From Clostridiales bacterium (GTDB lineage Bacteria; Bacillota; Clostridia; Lachnospirales; CAG-274): DNA of 17,406 nt. Numbering within the stretch: position 1 is the stretch's first letter; each line of letters begins with the position of its first letter. Location: positions 1-17,406 of the forward strand of contig JAJQBF010000076.1 in the NCBI GenBank assembly GCA_021203425.1, in the 5' to 3' direction. Shown here one piece after another: positions 5,735-13,429 of the stretch. Below the pieces are notes generated by a model. It was not told the origin of the DNA, made no database searches, and saw nothing but the letters and a program-made list of their open reading frames with translations. Position numbers and translations under genes: made by a program.

Positions 5735-5951
5735 AGCTTTCAGCCTCCTTGTTTAACTTTGAAATAAGCCGTTCTCCGTCAATGCTTGTCAGTGTTATGA
5801 ACCACTGTGAACGGAAAAACTTATTCAAGGTTTGTATTTCTCCGTTCTGTTTCCAATTTTGATTGTATTTTCTGCATTGACCGATTATCTTTCTGTAGTC
5901 GGTTACGGCCTGTATAATAATTGCGTTTGCTAAGTTCTCATAGTTTTTCAT
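5724..5951 (-). CDS. small hypothetical phage protein
   Basis: This 75-residue protein (MKNYENLANAIIIQAVTDYRK...) is rich in charged and aromatic residues, with no signal peptide, transmembrane segment or cysteine motif. I do not recognise a characterised domain. The pattern NAIIIQAVTDYR...FFRSQWFITLTSIDGE is familiar from small proteins encoded just before DUF1492 in Firmicutes phages. It overlaps the SNF2 stop codon as ATGA (4 bp) and the DUF1492 start by 11 bp, so it is translationally coupled on both sides and very likely a real gene. Function is unknown. Confidence 0.75.
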   Translation of the reverse strand: MKNYENLANAIIIQAVTDYRKIIGQCRKYNQNWKQNGEIQTLNKFFRSQWFITLTSIDGERLISKLNKEAESYDG

Positions 5952-7287
5952 GGCATCAGCCTCGCTTTCACAGCCTCAATCAAGGAGTTCTGACTGACGT
6001 TTTTCTTTTCAAGTGCTTTTATGACATTCTCATCAATGGTGTTCTTTGTGATTATGTGATGTATAAAAACTGTATTCTTTTGTCCTTGACGGTAAAGACG
6101 TGCGTTAAGCTGCTGATATAATTCAAGCGACCAAGTCAGACCGAACCACACAACAGTCTTCCGCCTTGCTGCAGATTCAGACCATGACCGGCAGAGGCGG
6201 GATGTATGAGTGCAACAGGAACTTCGCCTTTATTCCATCTGTCAATGTCATCGACTGTGTTTATTTCCGCTGCATCGAACCTTTCCAAAATTCTCTGCTT
6301 ATCGTGCTTATACCAATAAGCCACAAGCAGTGGTTTGCCGTTTGCCGCTTCAATCAAATCTTCAAGTGCATCAAGCTTTCTGTCATGTATTTTTACGATT
6401 GTGCCGTCATCTGCATAAACCGCTCCGTTTGACATCTGTAATAATTTATTGGAAAGTGCTGCAGCATTAACAGCGTCAAGGTCTTTGTTTTCAATGCTTA
6501 AAACCATATCGGCTTTAAACTTGTCATATATTTTTTGTTCTTTGCTGTTCATCTCAACTGCAATGTTGTTATTTACCAACTTCGGCATCTCCAAATGGCA
6601 AGAGCCTTCATGGAAATACAAATATCTGAAATCAAGCTGTAAATCTTTTCTTCCGCTCCGTCCTTCGGTTTGTAGGAAAATATTATCTGCTGATTTCGCT
6701 TATCGGGAATAAAAAAACGTTCTCTGAAACCGCCTATAAATCTTCCGAGTCTTTCGCCCATATCAAGCAGATATATTTCCGCCCACAGATCCATAAGAGA
6801 ATTCGGTGCGGGAGTACCCGTAAGTCCTATTATTCTTTTGACATAGGGTCTGACTTTTTTCAGTGCTTTGAACCTTTCAGCCTTATTTGATTTAAAGCTG
6901 ATTAACTCATCAATCACAACGGCATCGAAGTCCCATTTATGATTTTTTATAAGCCATGAAACATTTTCACGATTGATTATGTACAGCAGCGCTTTTTTGA
7001 TTTAAGGCATTTTCTCTCTGCTGCTTAGTACCAAGTACTATTGAGTAGGTCAGTCCGCTTAAATGCTCCCATTTTTCAATTTCACTTCTCCAAGTAGACT
7101 TGGCTACTCGTTTAAGTGCGATTATAAGAACCTTTTCAATATCAAAATAATCAAAGGTAAGCTCCCACAGTGCTGTAAGTGTTATGACTGTTTTGCCTAA
7201 ACCCATATCAAGCAGAAGTGCCGCTGCCTTGTTTTGTGTTAAAAACTGTATTGCATATTTTTGATAATCATGGAGATTGAATTTCAT
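5948..7287 (-). pseudogene. SNF2-family helicase, disrupted by three indels
   Basis: Read across three frames, this encodes one phage SNF2/DEAD-like ATPase of about 446 residues, a DNA translocase often encoded beside VRR-NUC. Motifs are in order: I LLDMGLGKT, II VVIDE, III GLTGTPAPNSL, V SAGHGLNLQQGG, VI QLNARLYRQGQ. The start is the ATG at 7287, with GGAGGTG six bases upstream and a 20-bp overlap with VRR-NUC. Breaks occur at 6993-6998 (one extra base in an A6 run on the coding strand), at about 6596-6600 (one base missing near GCCATTTGG) and at about 6159-6160 (one base missing in GGAAGACTG). Each repair restores a continuous family-like sequence. Either the gene is inactivated or the assembly has small indel errors; the two homopolymer-type sites make errors plausible. 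Confidence 0.85.
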
Positions 7288-7549
7288 CAATGACACCTCC
7301 AATCTGTTCTATCCTGTCAATTACATAAACCTTGTAACCAAGTTTTCTTAAAAGTCTGTGTCTTGCAAGCTGCAATGCTCTCGGTTTCTTTCCCGTTGTC
7401 TTCAATTCGGCAAATGCCATTTTGCCTTCTGGCAGAAGTATAATTCTGTCCGGCATTCCGTCAATGCCTTGTGCTATAAACTTCGGACAGATTCCGCCAT
7501 GCTTTTTGACTTCTTTTACAAGCCTTTGTTCAATGTATTTTTCTCTCAT
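7268..7549 (-). CDS. VRR-NUC domain nuclease
   Basis: This 93-residue stand-alone VRR-NUC protein belongs to the PD-(D/E)XK superfamily, which includes the FAN1 nuclease domain and phage Holliday-junction-type resolvases. The core is visible as EQRLVKEVKKHGG near the N-terminus, GIDGMPDRIILLPEGKMAFAELKTTGKK (Asp and ExK catalytic positions), and a following Q in ALQLARHRLLRKLGYKVYVID. The start MREKYIEQRL follows GGAGG by 5 bases. An upstream in-frame extension to 7591 runs into the GTGACAA repeat array and is unlikely to be translated. It overlaps the SNF2 start by 20 bp, the usual VRR-NUC/SNF2 pairing in phages. A role in recombination or processing of branched replication intermediates is inferred. 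Confidence 0.92.
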   Translation of the reverse strand: MREKYIEQRLVKEVKKHGGICPKFIAQGIDGMPDRIILLPEGKMAFAELKTTGKKPRALQLARHRLLRKLGYKVYVIDRIEQIGGVIDEIQSP

Positions 7550-7564
7550 AAATACCTCCAGAGT

Positions 7565-7682
7565 GTGACAAGGTGACAATAGTGACAACATTTTCTATAT
7601 ATTCCTTACGCGCGTATATACATATTTCTATATATCTATAATCCATATTCTTTCTATATATAAATGTTGTCACACTTGTCAC
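7565..7682. other. candidate phage replication origin (GTGACAA iterons around AT-rich core)
   Basis: Three direct GTGACAA copies (7565-7571, 7573-7579, 7582-7588) face two inverted copies (7667-7673, 7676-7682). The inner copies extend to a perfect 12-bp inverted repeat, GTGACAACATTT at 7582-7593 with 7662-7673. Between them is a very AT-rich stretch with three TTTCTATATA runs and one perfect palindrome, TACGCGCGTA (7607-7616). The element fills the gap between the VapE primase-helicase and VRR-NUC genes. Iterons flanking an AT-rich unwinding region beside an initiator/helicase gene are the classic layout of an origin. A repressor operator array is the main alternative. Confidence 0.55.
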
Positions 7683-7699
7683 ATAGTGTAAAAATAGCT

Positions 7700-10053
7700 T
7701 TATATATCAGACTTTTCAGCCTGTGACAACTTTTCATAAATTCTCTGCTGCCCATAAATAGGTACTCTTTTTCGCTTACTGCTTTTCTCCCAACCGTCAA
7801 TTTTCATCATAATGGCAGCTATCGCATAAGAATCTGATGTCTTGATGGATGACAGACTGTTCCCAAAGCACTCACACCAAATTTCCGCATTACTTACCTG
7901 CGTTCTTTCTACAGTGCCAACAGGTGCTGCACCGAAATCATTACCGCTTAAATAGTTCCTACGCTCATAAGTACTCATCTGATCCCAATTTTCAGGAAGC
8001 GGTGTATTAAGATATTCTTCTACCAATCCCTGTCTTTCATCTGTTTCCATAGCTTGTCTTTGCATATCAACCGCAGCTTTGGCATCATCACCCTCAAGGT
8101 AGAGTTTTTCGCCCTGTTTATATAAATGCACAGCTTCCGCCCAAATCTGACTTACATCATCATCTGTTATCTGCCATGATTTCTTTACTGAATTCTCTCC
8201 TACATTAACAGGCCAAAATCTTCGGTTTCCCGTAATGTCACGTAAAAATCCGCTTTCCGCATTTGTTGAACCGACAATAACACACTGCCTTGGATGGCTT
8301 TCGGCAACTCTGCCGTATGGCGGACGGTAAATGTCATCGGTTCTGCTTAAAAATGATTTGATAGTTTCTATATCAACCTTTTTTATACCCGCCATTTCGC
8401 CAAGTTCAAGAATAAGAAAACCTTGCAGCTTTTCAGCTCCCGACTTATCTTTCATATCTGTTAATGTTAAGCTGTCCGAGAACCATTTTCCCGCAAGCTT
8501 TGAAAAGAATGTTGACTTGCCGATGCCTTGCTTGCCGATAAGGATTAAAGCTGAATCAAACTTTGTGCCGGGATGATATGTCCTTGCAACAGCAGCAGTC
8601 ATTGTCTTTTTTGTTACTGCTCTTGTATAAGATGTGTCCTCCGCACCGAAATAATCTATAAGCAGTGTTGATACTCTCGGCACGTTATCCCATTTGGGCA
8701 GATTCTCAAAATATTCTCTAACGGGATGAAAATGACGGTCTTCCACAATTTTTGTAAATGCTACATCGTAGTTCCTGCTTGAAAAAACTCCGTATCTTAT
8801 ATCAATTAGTGCTTTCATTTGTGCCATATCTGCATCACGCCAAAAGAAGTTATCTATTGGACGTTCCCAAGGTACTGCACCTATAACCTCAATTCTTCCC
8901 GCCATTTCATTAAAGGCAATATTGGAAAAGTCCGGGTCATTGTTTAAAATCAGCATTAAGTTCCATACACTGTTGTCAAGTACATTGTTTCTCGGCTGAT
9001 ATGTCAGTTTTTCTCTCCAATCCTTATCATCATCCAAAAAGTCCTCATCCAACTGAGATTGTTTTTCATTGAGTGAGAGAATTTTCACCTTGTCTTGCTG
9101 CATTGCAAACTCACACATATTTTTATATGAATCCTTGTCATCACCGAATTTATGTATGCGTACAATATCAAAAGCATTACAAAGCTTCAAATAAGCGGGG
9201 TCTTTGGCATGGTGGCTGTAAACAAATTTATCGTCTTTAATCTCCACGCCCGGCATACTTTTGGATGCAATAAGGTGATACCTGTTTTCAATATCAGTAG
9301 GTTCATATACATCAGCCAAAAACTCTGTTAAAGCATTTTGTATGGGATAATAAGTACGATTAAAAAGACCGACAATACCATTTTTCTTTATAGGGTTTTC
9401 AACCTTTTTCACAGCTGTACTTTTTGCAGAACTTTCCCTTGATGATGTCGGAAGCTGAGTAGGGTCAGTCCATTCCGGGTGTGCCGATAAAATATCGTCG
9501 GGGTTTAGCCAGCTTTTATCACTTTCCAAATATAAGTATTCTCCGTTGCTTGGAGAACTGGGCCAAAACATAAGCTGATTCGGTAAATATGAACATTCAT
9601 CAAAATAATCAATTCCGAGCATTTGAGCCAAATATCTTGCTACAGCAGCATATTCCTCTGAAGATACATCTCTCGTAAGCGGAAATATAAACCTTGCCCT
9701 CGGATTATTCGGTGTGTGACCATGTGTAGTGTACACAACTGCCGTATAAGGAATATCAATATCATTAAGATAATCTTTCGGAAGTGCATCACCGTCAAGG
9801 CTTATCATCGACCTAAACTCAACTGTATCAATTTTTCTTCTGCCGCCTTTCAGTCTGCCGCCGACAAAACCGCCATGGTCTTTTGCCGCCATCTTTTTTT
9901 TGCCTTAGAAAATTTTGAATATTCTTCTGCTGATTCTGTTGTTCTGATAGTTGTTTTCAGTCTGTTTTTTTAATTCATCAAATGTTATGGTTTTGTTGCT
10001 CCAAGTTTTAGCATTTTGCAGCTGTTGCCGTAAGCAATATTTAATTCACGCAT
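7700..10053 (-). CDS. VapE-family primase-helicase, two N-terminal frameshifts
   Basis: This virulence-associated-E-like replication protein has an N-terminal AEP-type primase-like part (FRSMISLDGD and THGHTPNNPRARFIFPLTR) and a C-terminal SF3-like helicase. The helicase shows Walker A GKQGIGKST, a Walker-B-like FLILELGEM and GNRRFWPVNV. The uninterrupted frame covers 9892-7700 (730 residues from MAAKDHGG). Upstream, MRELNIAYGNSC at 10053 matches the family start and follows AGGAGG with good spacing. Linking it to the main frame needs two opposite corrections: near AAAATGC (about 10012-10017), then one extra A in an A7 run (9965-9971). The second repair gives LKTTIRTTESAEEYSKFSKAK. The start overlaps the previous stop by 8 bp. 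It is either an assembly artefact or a damaged N-terminus with weak reinitiation at 9892. It is the likely initiator/helicase of this replicon. Confidence 0.88.
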
Positions 10054-10468
10054 CGGCTGACACCTCCTCAAGCTCGTACTCAAAGTACCTTATTTTCATA
10101 TTTCGTTTTTCAGCCTTTGCAATTTCCTGTCCCATTCCCTTGGATATGACATTTCCGAACACCCAAAGTTCATCACACTTGCCTAAAAGCACCATATTCA
10201 TAAACATTGCAAGAGCGCGTTCGGTTTCGTCATTCATAAACTGCGGGAAGAACAAGTACGGAGCAAGGGGAATGCAGTTATTGTTAATTGCATATCGGCA
10301 GTAAATCCTTGCGTTTATTGTGTTCATTTCTACATTTCCGCTGTAAGGCGAGCATATGTACACAAGCGGTTTATATGCCGCCTTTCGTTCCTGCTTTTCT
10401 ATTTTCGACAGTGCCTCGTGTGCCGTCGGGTCATAATAACCCCCGGCATTATATTTGCTGATTGCCAT
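10046..10468 (-). CDS. nucleoside deoxyribosyltransferase-like (DUF4406/DUF7768-type) protein
   Basis: This 140-residue Rossmann-like protein contains VYICSPYSGNVEMN at about residues 36-49, then YAINNNCIPLAPYLFFPQFMNDETER, then ELWVFGNVISKGMGQEIAKAEKRNMKIRYF near the C-terminus. These features match small phage proteins of the nucleoside 2-deoxyribosyltransferase-like fold, annotated DUF4406/DUF7768. The expected chemistry would be base exchange or hydrolysis on deoxynucleosides or deoxynucleotides, so nucleotide-pool metabolism is a reasonable inference, but activity is unproven in this family. GGGAGGA lies 7 bases before the ATG. The gene overlaps its upstream neighbour by 20 bp and the VapE start by 8 bp, firmly inside the replication operon. 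Confidence 0.8.
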   Translation of the reverse strand: MAISKYNAGGYYDPTAHEALSKIEKQERKAAYKPLVYICSPYSGNVEMNTINARIYCRYAINNNCIPLAPYLFFPQFMNDETERALAMFMNMVLLGKCDELWVFGNVISKGMGQEIAKAEKRNMKIRYFEYELEEVSADA

Positions 10469-10616
10469 TTTCAGTTCCTCCCAATCTCTTTTTTATTCTT
10501 TCAATACCCTTAGATGCACCTTTAAAATCACCGGCTTTAAGCTGACCGAGAATAGTGAGGTATGTATTTTTAGGTATTTTATACTTCAGTTTGTAAAGTT
10601 CGTAATATATGTTCAT
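10449..10616 (-). CDS. small hypothetical protein in replication operon
   Basis: This 55-residue protein starts MNIYYELYKLKYKIPKNTYL and ends GIERIKKRLGGTENGNQQI. It is basic and mainly helical in appearance. The central TILGQLKAGDFKGASKGIERI suggests a short helix-turn-helix-like or scaffold fold, but I recognise no family. The frame is open to 10709, but that extension lies inside the polymerase gene. The ATG at 10616 has AAAGGAA seven bases upstream and starts 4 bases after the polymerase stop, so it is preferred. Coupling on both sides indicates a real gene of unknown function. Confidence 0.7.
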   Translation of the reverse strand: MNIYYELYKLKYKIPKNTYLTILGQLKAGDFKGASKGIERIKKRLGGTENGNQQI

Positions 10617-10620
10617 TTTG

Positions 10621-12561
10621 TTATTCCTTTCTGTAAAATTCACATTCATATCCGTCAGCGGAAAGCTGTAAGCCTTTCGCCCAAGGAGGAGTTCTTCCCA
10701 TTTGTTCACAAACTGCTTTCAGCGACATATCTTTTCTGCATTCGATGATGAGTTCATCGTGAACATGAGCAACAATGGAACAGGTTCTTAAAGTCTGCAT
10801 TGAGTAACAGAGAATATCCCTTGCTATACCTTGAACAATATTTTCCACAAACTTCGGCCCGTAGCTTTCTATGCGTTCCCATTTCTTCGTACTGCCGACA
10901 CCCTCGTAAGTCACAGACTCTCCGCCGAAAATGTTCTCTCCGATTTTTGGCTTGACGTAGGAAAGGCATCTGCCGCTTGGCAGCTTTATGAACATAATTC
11001 CGCTTTTGTAAAATATCTTCAATCCGTACAGTTCAACAGTTGTTTTTCCCATCACTACCTTTTTAACAGCCTTATCTATATCCCACCACAATCGTACTAT
11101 GTGAGGGTTGGCAGTTCTCCAAGCATCTACGAGCGGTTTCAACTCATCTTCTTTAAGTCCCATTTCCAAAGCACCCATTGACTTCAAGGCTCCCACAGAA
11201 CCGCCGTAGCCCAATGCCAATTCAGCTATTTTGCCTTTTTGTCTTAATTCAGAGTTTATGCCATGCTTTTCCACAGGTACTTTGAACATTTGGCTTGCCG
11301 ATGCACAGTAAATGTCACCGCCGTTTTTAAATACATCAAGTCTCCATTTTTCTCCCGCAATCCAAGCAATCACACGAGCTTCGATAGCTGAAAAGTCCGA
11401 AACAATAAATTTTCCGCCTTTATGAGGGATAAAAGCAGTTCTTATAAGCTGCGACAAAACATCGGGAATATTGTCATAAAGCATTGACATATTTTCATAA
11501 TCACCGATCCGTACTAATTCACGAGCCTGTTCCAAATCCGGCAGATGATTTTGAGGGAGATTTTGCAGCTGAATTAATCTTCCTGAGAATCGCCCTGAAC
11601 GATTAGCACCGTAGAATTGAAGCATTCCTCTCGCTCTGTTATCGGAACAGGCAGCATTCTGCATTGCCTGATACTTTTTGACAGACGATTTTGCAAGCTG
11701 CTGTCTTAGTTCAAGTACTTTTGCGAGTTTCGGCGGAGCGGTTTTTAGCAGTTCCGCAACAGCCTTTTTGTCAAGTGAATCTGTTTTCAAGCCGTTTTCA
11801 GCAAGCCATTCTTTCATCTGCAAGACTGAATTGGGATTTTCCAATTCAGTTATATCCTTCATAGTTTTGTTAAGTTCAGCCTTTGTCATTTCATCAAATG
11901 CAATAGCATTTTTAACAAGAGTCACATCGAGAGTAATCCCTCTGTCATTTATTTCTTGGTCTAAATGATATTCATTCCACACATTTTCCGAAACAGGAAA
12001 TCTTGACAGCTTATTTTGTATTGCCATTTCTGCTTCCACGTCCCGTTTGTTATACGCTTTGAATATTTCCCATTTATCGGGTGCGTGAGCCGGCAAGTTT
12101 CTCGTTCTGTTTCCGTTGGCTTTTGTAGGTTTGCAGGGAACACAAAAGTAGCGTATAAGGCTTTTTCCCTCGGACATTTTCTGCTGTTCAAGTCCCAATA
12201 CAGCACCTACACTTTCAAGTGAAAGGGGCAATCCCAAAGTAGCTGCCCACACCATAGTACATCTCCAAGAATACGGTTCTAAATACTCACCTGTCGGATA
12301 ATCAAGATACCTTGATAAACACACTCTCTCAAACATGGCATTGTAGGCATATTTAATTACATCATCGTCCTCAAGTGCGGAAAGAACATCTGCAGGAATT
12401 TTCTCACCGCCCGCAAGGTCAACTACTTGTACCTCTGCACAATCAGCAGAATATGCAAACAGCAAAATTTCAAAATCGTCAGCCTCGCAGTATTTGTACA
12501 TACCGCACTTTTTAAGGTCATTACTGCTATAGGTTTCTATATCTATACTTAAAGTTTTCAT
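10621..12561 (-). CDS. phage family A DNA polymerase (3'-5' exonuclease + polymerase)
   Basis: This 646-residue DNA polymerase I-like enzyme synthesises phage DNA. The N-terminal proofreading exonuclease shows Exo I in LSIDIETYS (Asp7, Glu9), an Exo II-like YNAMFERV near 73-80 and an Exo III YNKRDVEAE (Tyr170, Asp174). The polymerase domain shows motif A SDFSAIEARVIAW (about 388-400), motif B RQKGKIAELALGYGG (440-454) and motif C HVHDELIIEC (599-608). The 5'-3' exonuclease domain of bacterial Pol I is absent, as in phage relatives. The frame is intact and all catalytic carboxylates are present. AAGGA lies 10 bases before the ATG. The gene sits between the single-strand-binding-like/small membrane genes and the VapE block, and should act with VapE at the fork. 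Confidence 0.96.
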   Translation of the reverse strand: MKTLSIDIETYSSNDLKKCGMYKYCEADDFEILLFAYSADCAEVQVVDLAGGEKIPADVLSALEDDDVIKYAYNAMFERVCLSRYLDYPTGEYLEPYSWRCTMVWAATLGLPLSLESVGAVLGLEQQKMSEGKSLIRYFCVPCKPTKANGNRTRNLPAHAPDKWEIFKAYNKRDVEAEMAIQNKLSRFPVSENVWNEYHLDQEINDRGITLDVTLVKNAIAFDEMTKAELNKTMKDITELENPNSVLQMKEWLAENGLKTDSLDKKAVAELLKTAPPKLAKVLELRQQLAKSSVKKYQAMQNAACSDNRARGMLQFYGANRSGRFSGRLIQLQNLPQNHLPDLEQARELVRIGDYENMSMLYDNIPDVLSQLIRTAFIPHKGGKFIVSDFSAIEARVIAWIAGEKWRLDVFKNGGDIYCASASQMFKVPVEKHGINSELRQKGKIAELALGYGGSVGALKSMGALEMGLKEDELKPLVDAWRTANPHIVRLWWDIDKAVKKVVMGKTTVELYGLKIFYKSGIMFIKLPSGRCLSYVKPKIGENIFGGESVTYEGVGSTKKWERIESYGPKFVENIVQGIARDILCYSMQTLRTCSIVAHVHDELIIECRKDMSLKAVCEQMGRTPPWAKGLQLSADGYECEFYRKE

Positions 12562-12582
12562 TAAATCACAGTCCTTTTTAGC

Positions 12583-12602
12583 TTTTCACAAAATAGTGAA
12601 AA
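12583..12602. promoter_or_regulatory. 7-bp inverted repeat upstream of polymerase
   Basis: TTTTCAC (12583-12589) and GTGAAAA (12596-12602) form a perfect dyad with a 6-bp spacer, 22 bases upstream of the polymerase ATG. It could be an operator or an RNA hairpin in the leader. No flanking promoter is convincing. Confidence 0.35.
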
Positions 12603-12621
12603 CTGTATTTCGGTATATGAT

Positions 12622-12654
12622 GCTAAGGGCGTCGCATTTCGTTACACCCTTAGC
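12622..12654. other. intergenic hairpin between small membrane gene and polymerase
   Basis: GCTAAGGG (12622-12629) and CCCTTAGC (12647-12654) form a perfect 8-bp stem, continued by GT/AC after a mismatch, around a 17-nt loop. No T-run follows on either strand, so it is not a standard terminator. A processing or attenuation hairpin is possible. Confidence 0.4.
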
Positions 12655-12674
12655 GGAATTGTTTATATTCTCAA

Positions 12675-12842
12675 TTAATATCTTGTCATACGCTTTTTAT
12701 GATACTCGGCTTCTCGTTTTTCTCTTTCAGCTTCACGTCTTTCACGTCTGCGTTCAAACACAACGCTTTGAATAGCAGATATTAAAGATGAAATACTGAT
12801 ACACAGCCATATGATTAAAATTAAAACCATTAAAATTGTCAT
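12675..12842 (-). CDS. small predicted membrane protein (55 aa)
   Basis: This short gene encodes MTILMVLILIIWLCISISSL, a hydrophobic helix spanning roughly residues 3-28. A very charged cytosolic tail follows (FERRRERREAEREKREAEYH, then KKRMTRY), probably an extended basic/acidic helix or short coiled coil. GAGGTG lies 7 bases before the ATG, and the gene begins 17 bases after the DUF2815 stop, so it is in the replication operon. I recognise no family. A single-pass membrane anchor with a charged tail could tether the replication machinery or a nucleic acid to the membrane, but that is inference. Length and composition also fit an orphan small protein. Confidence 0.7.
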   Translation of the reverse strand: MTILMVLILIIWLCISISSLISAIQSVVFERRRERREAEREKREAEYHKKRMTRY

Positions 12843-12859
12843 TTTTCAGCACCTCGTTT

Positions 12860-13426
12860 TTAAGACAGGAAATCATCGTCGTCATCAATATCAAAATCAT
12901 CCTCGGCTCTTGACTTTCCGCCCAAAGGCTCACCGTCTCTGATTTTCTGAAGATTGTTCAATCCGCAGGCTATGCCCTTATTGCCGTTGGCATTGTACGC
13001 ATAGAAGTTTATGCTTGCTCTGCCGTAAACATCGCTATATACTTCTGAGCGGTCAATGACAGGCTGACGGTCTGCATCAACAATGCCGGGAGCAGTTGTG
13101 GAGTTTGCATTTATGAAATAGCTGTTCTTATAAGCATCATCATCGGGTCTTTCAAGGTCTCCGTCTCTGAGGGGAGTTTTGAGTACTGACAGAGCCGGCA
13201 CAGATTTGCCGTTGCCCTTAAGCTTTGGCTGACCGTCATCGTATGCAGCCTTGATTGCATTTTTAATCTTTTCAACAGTTATGGTGTCTGCTTTTGGAAT
13301 GATAAGTGAAACTGAATACTTCGGTGTGCTTCCGTTAATAGACTTAGGCTCCCAAACATTGGCGTAAGACCATCTTGTTTCTTTTCCTGTTATAACTTTA
13401 GTTGGATTTACATAATTTTTTGACAT
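12860..13426 (-). CDS. DUF2815 family, single-stranded-DNA-binding-like protein
   Basis: This 188-residue protein belongs to DUF2815, a phage replication-module family regarded as single-stranded-DNA-binding-like. It begins MSKNYVNPTKVITGKETRWSY, carries SLIIPKADT and the NANSTTAPGIVD region in the middle, and has RASINFYAYNANGNKGIACGLNNLQKI towards the end. The extreme C-terminus is strongly acidic (DDFDIDDDDDFLS), the hallmark tail of phage T7 gp2.5 and bacterial SSB proteins that recruits polymerase and helicase partners. AAGGAGA lies 8 bases before the ATG. It starts 3 bases after the DUF2800 stop. Gene order DUF2800-DUF2815-polymerase is standard in Firmicutes phages. DNA binding is inferred from family and tail. 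Confidence 0.88.
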   Translation of the reverse strand: MSKNYVNPTKVITGKETRWSYANVWEPKSINGSTPKYSVSLIIPKADTITVEKIKNAIKAAYDDGQPKLKGNGKSVPALSVLKTPLRDGDLERPDDDAYKNSYFINANSTTAPGIVDADRQPVIDRSEVYSDVYGRASINFYAYNANGNKGIACGLNNLQKIRDGEPLGGKSRAEDDFDIDDDDDFLS

Positions 13427-13429
13427 AGT

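Noticed and set aside
7591..7662. Terminator or A/T promoter made of the CTATATATA runs
   Set aside because: There is no GC stem before a T-run, and TATA-like boxes are too frequent here to choose one; the iteron arrangement explains the region better.
7565..7682. CRISPR array or tandem transposon ends
   Set aside because: Repeats are only 7 bp with 1-2 bp gaps and occur in inverted groups; there are no spacers and no cas genes.
10754..10969. Minus-strand ORF of 71 codons inside the polymerase
   Set aside because: It is out of frame within the conserved polymerase domain, a shadow.
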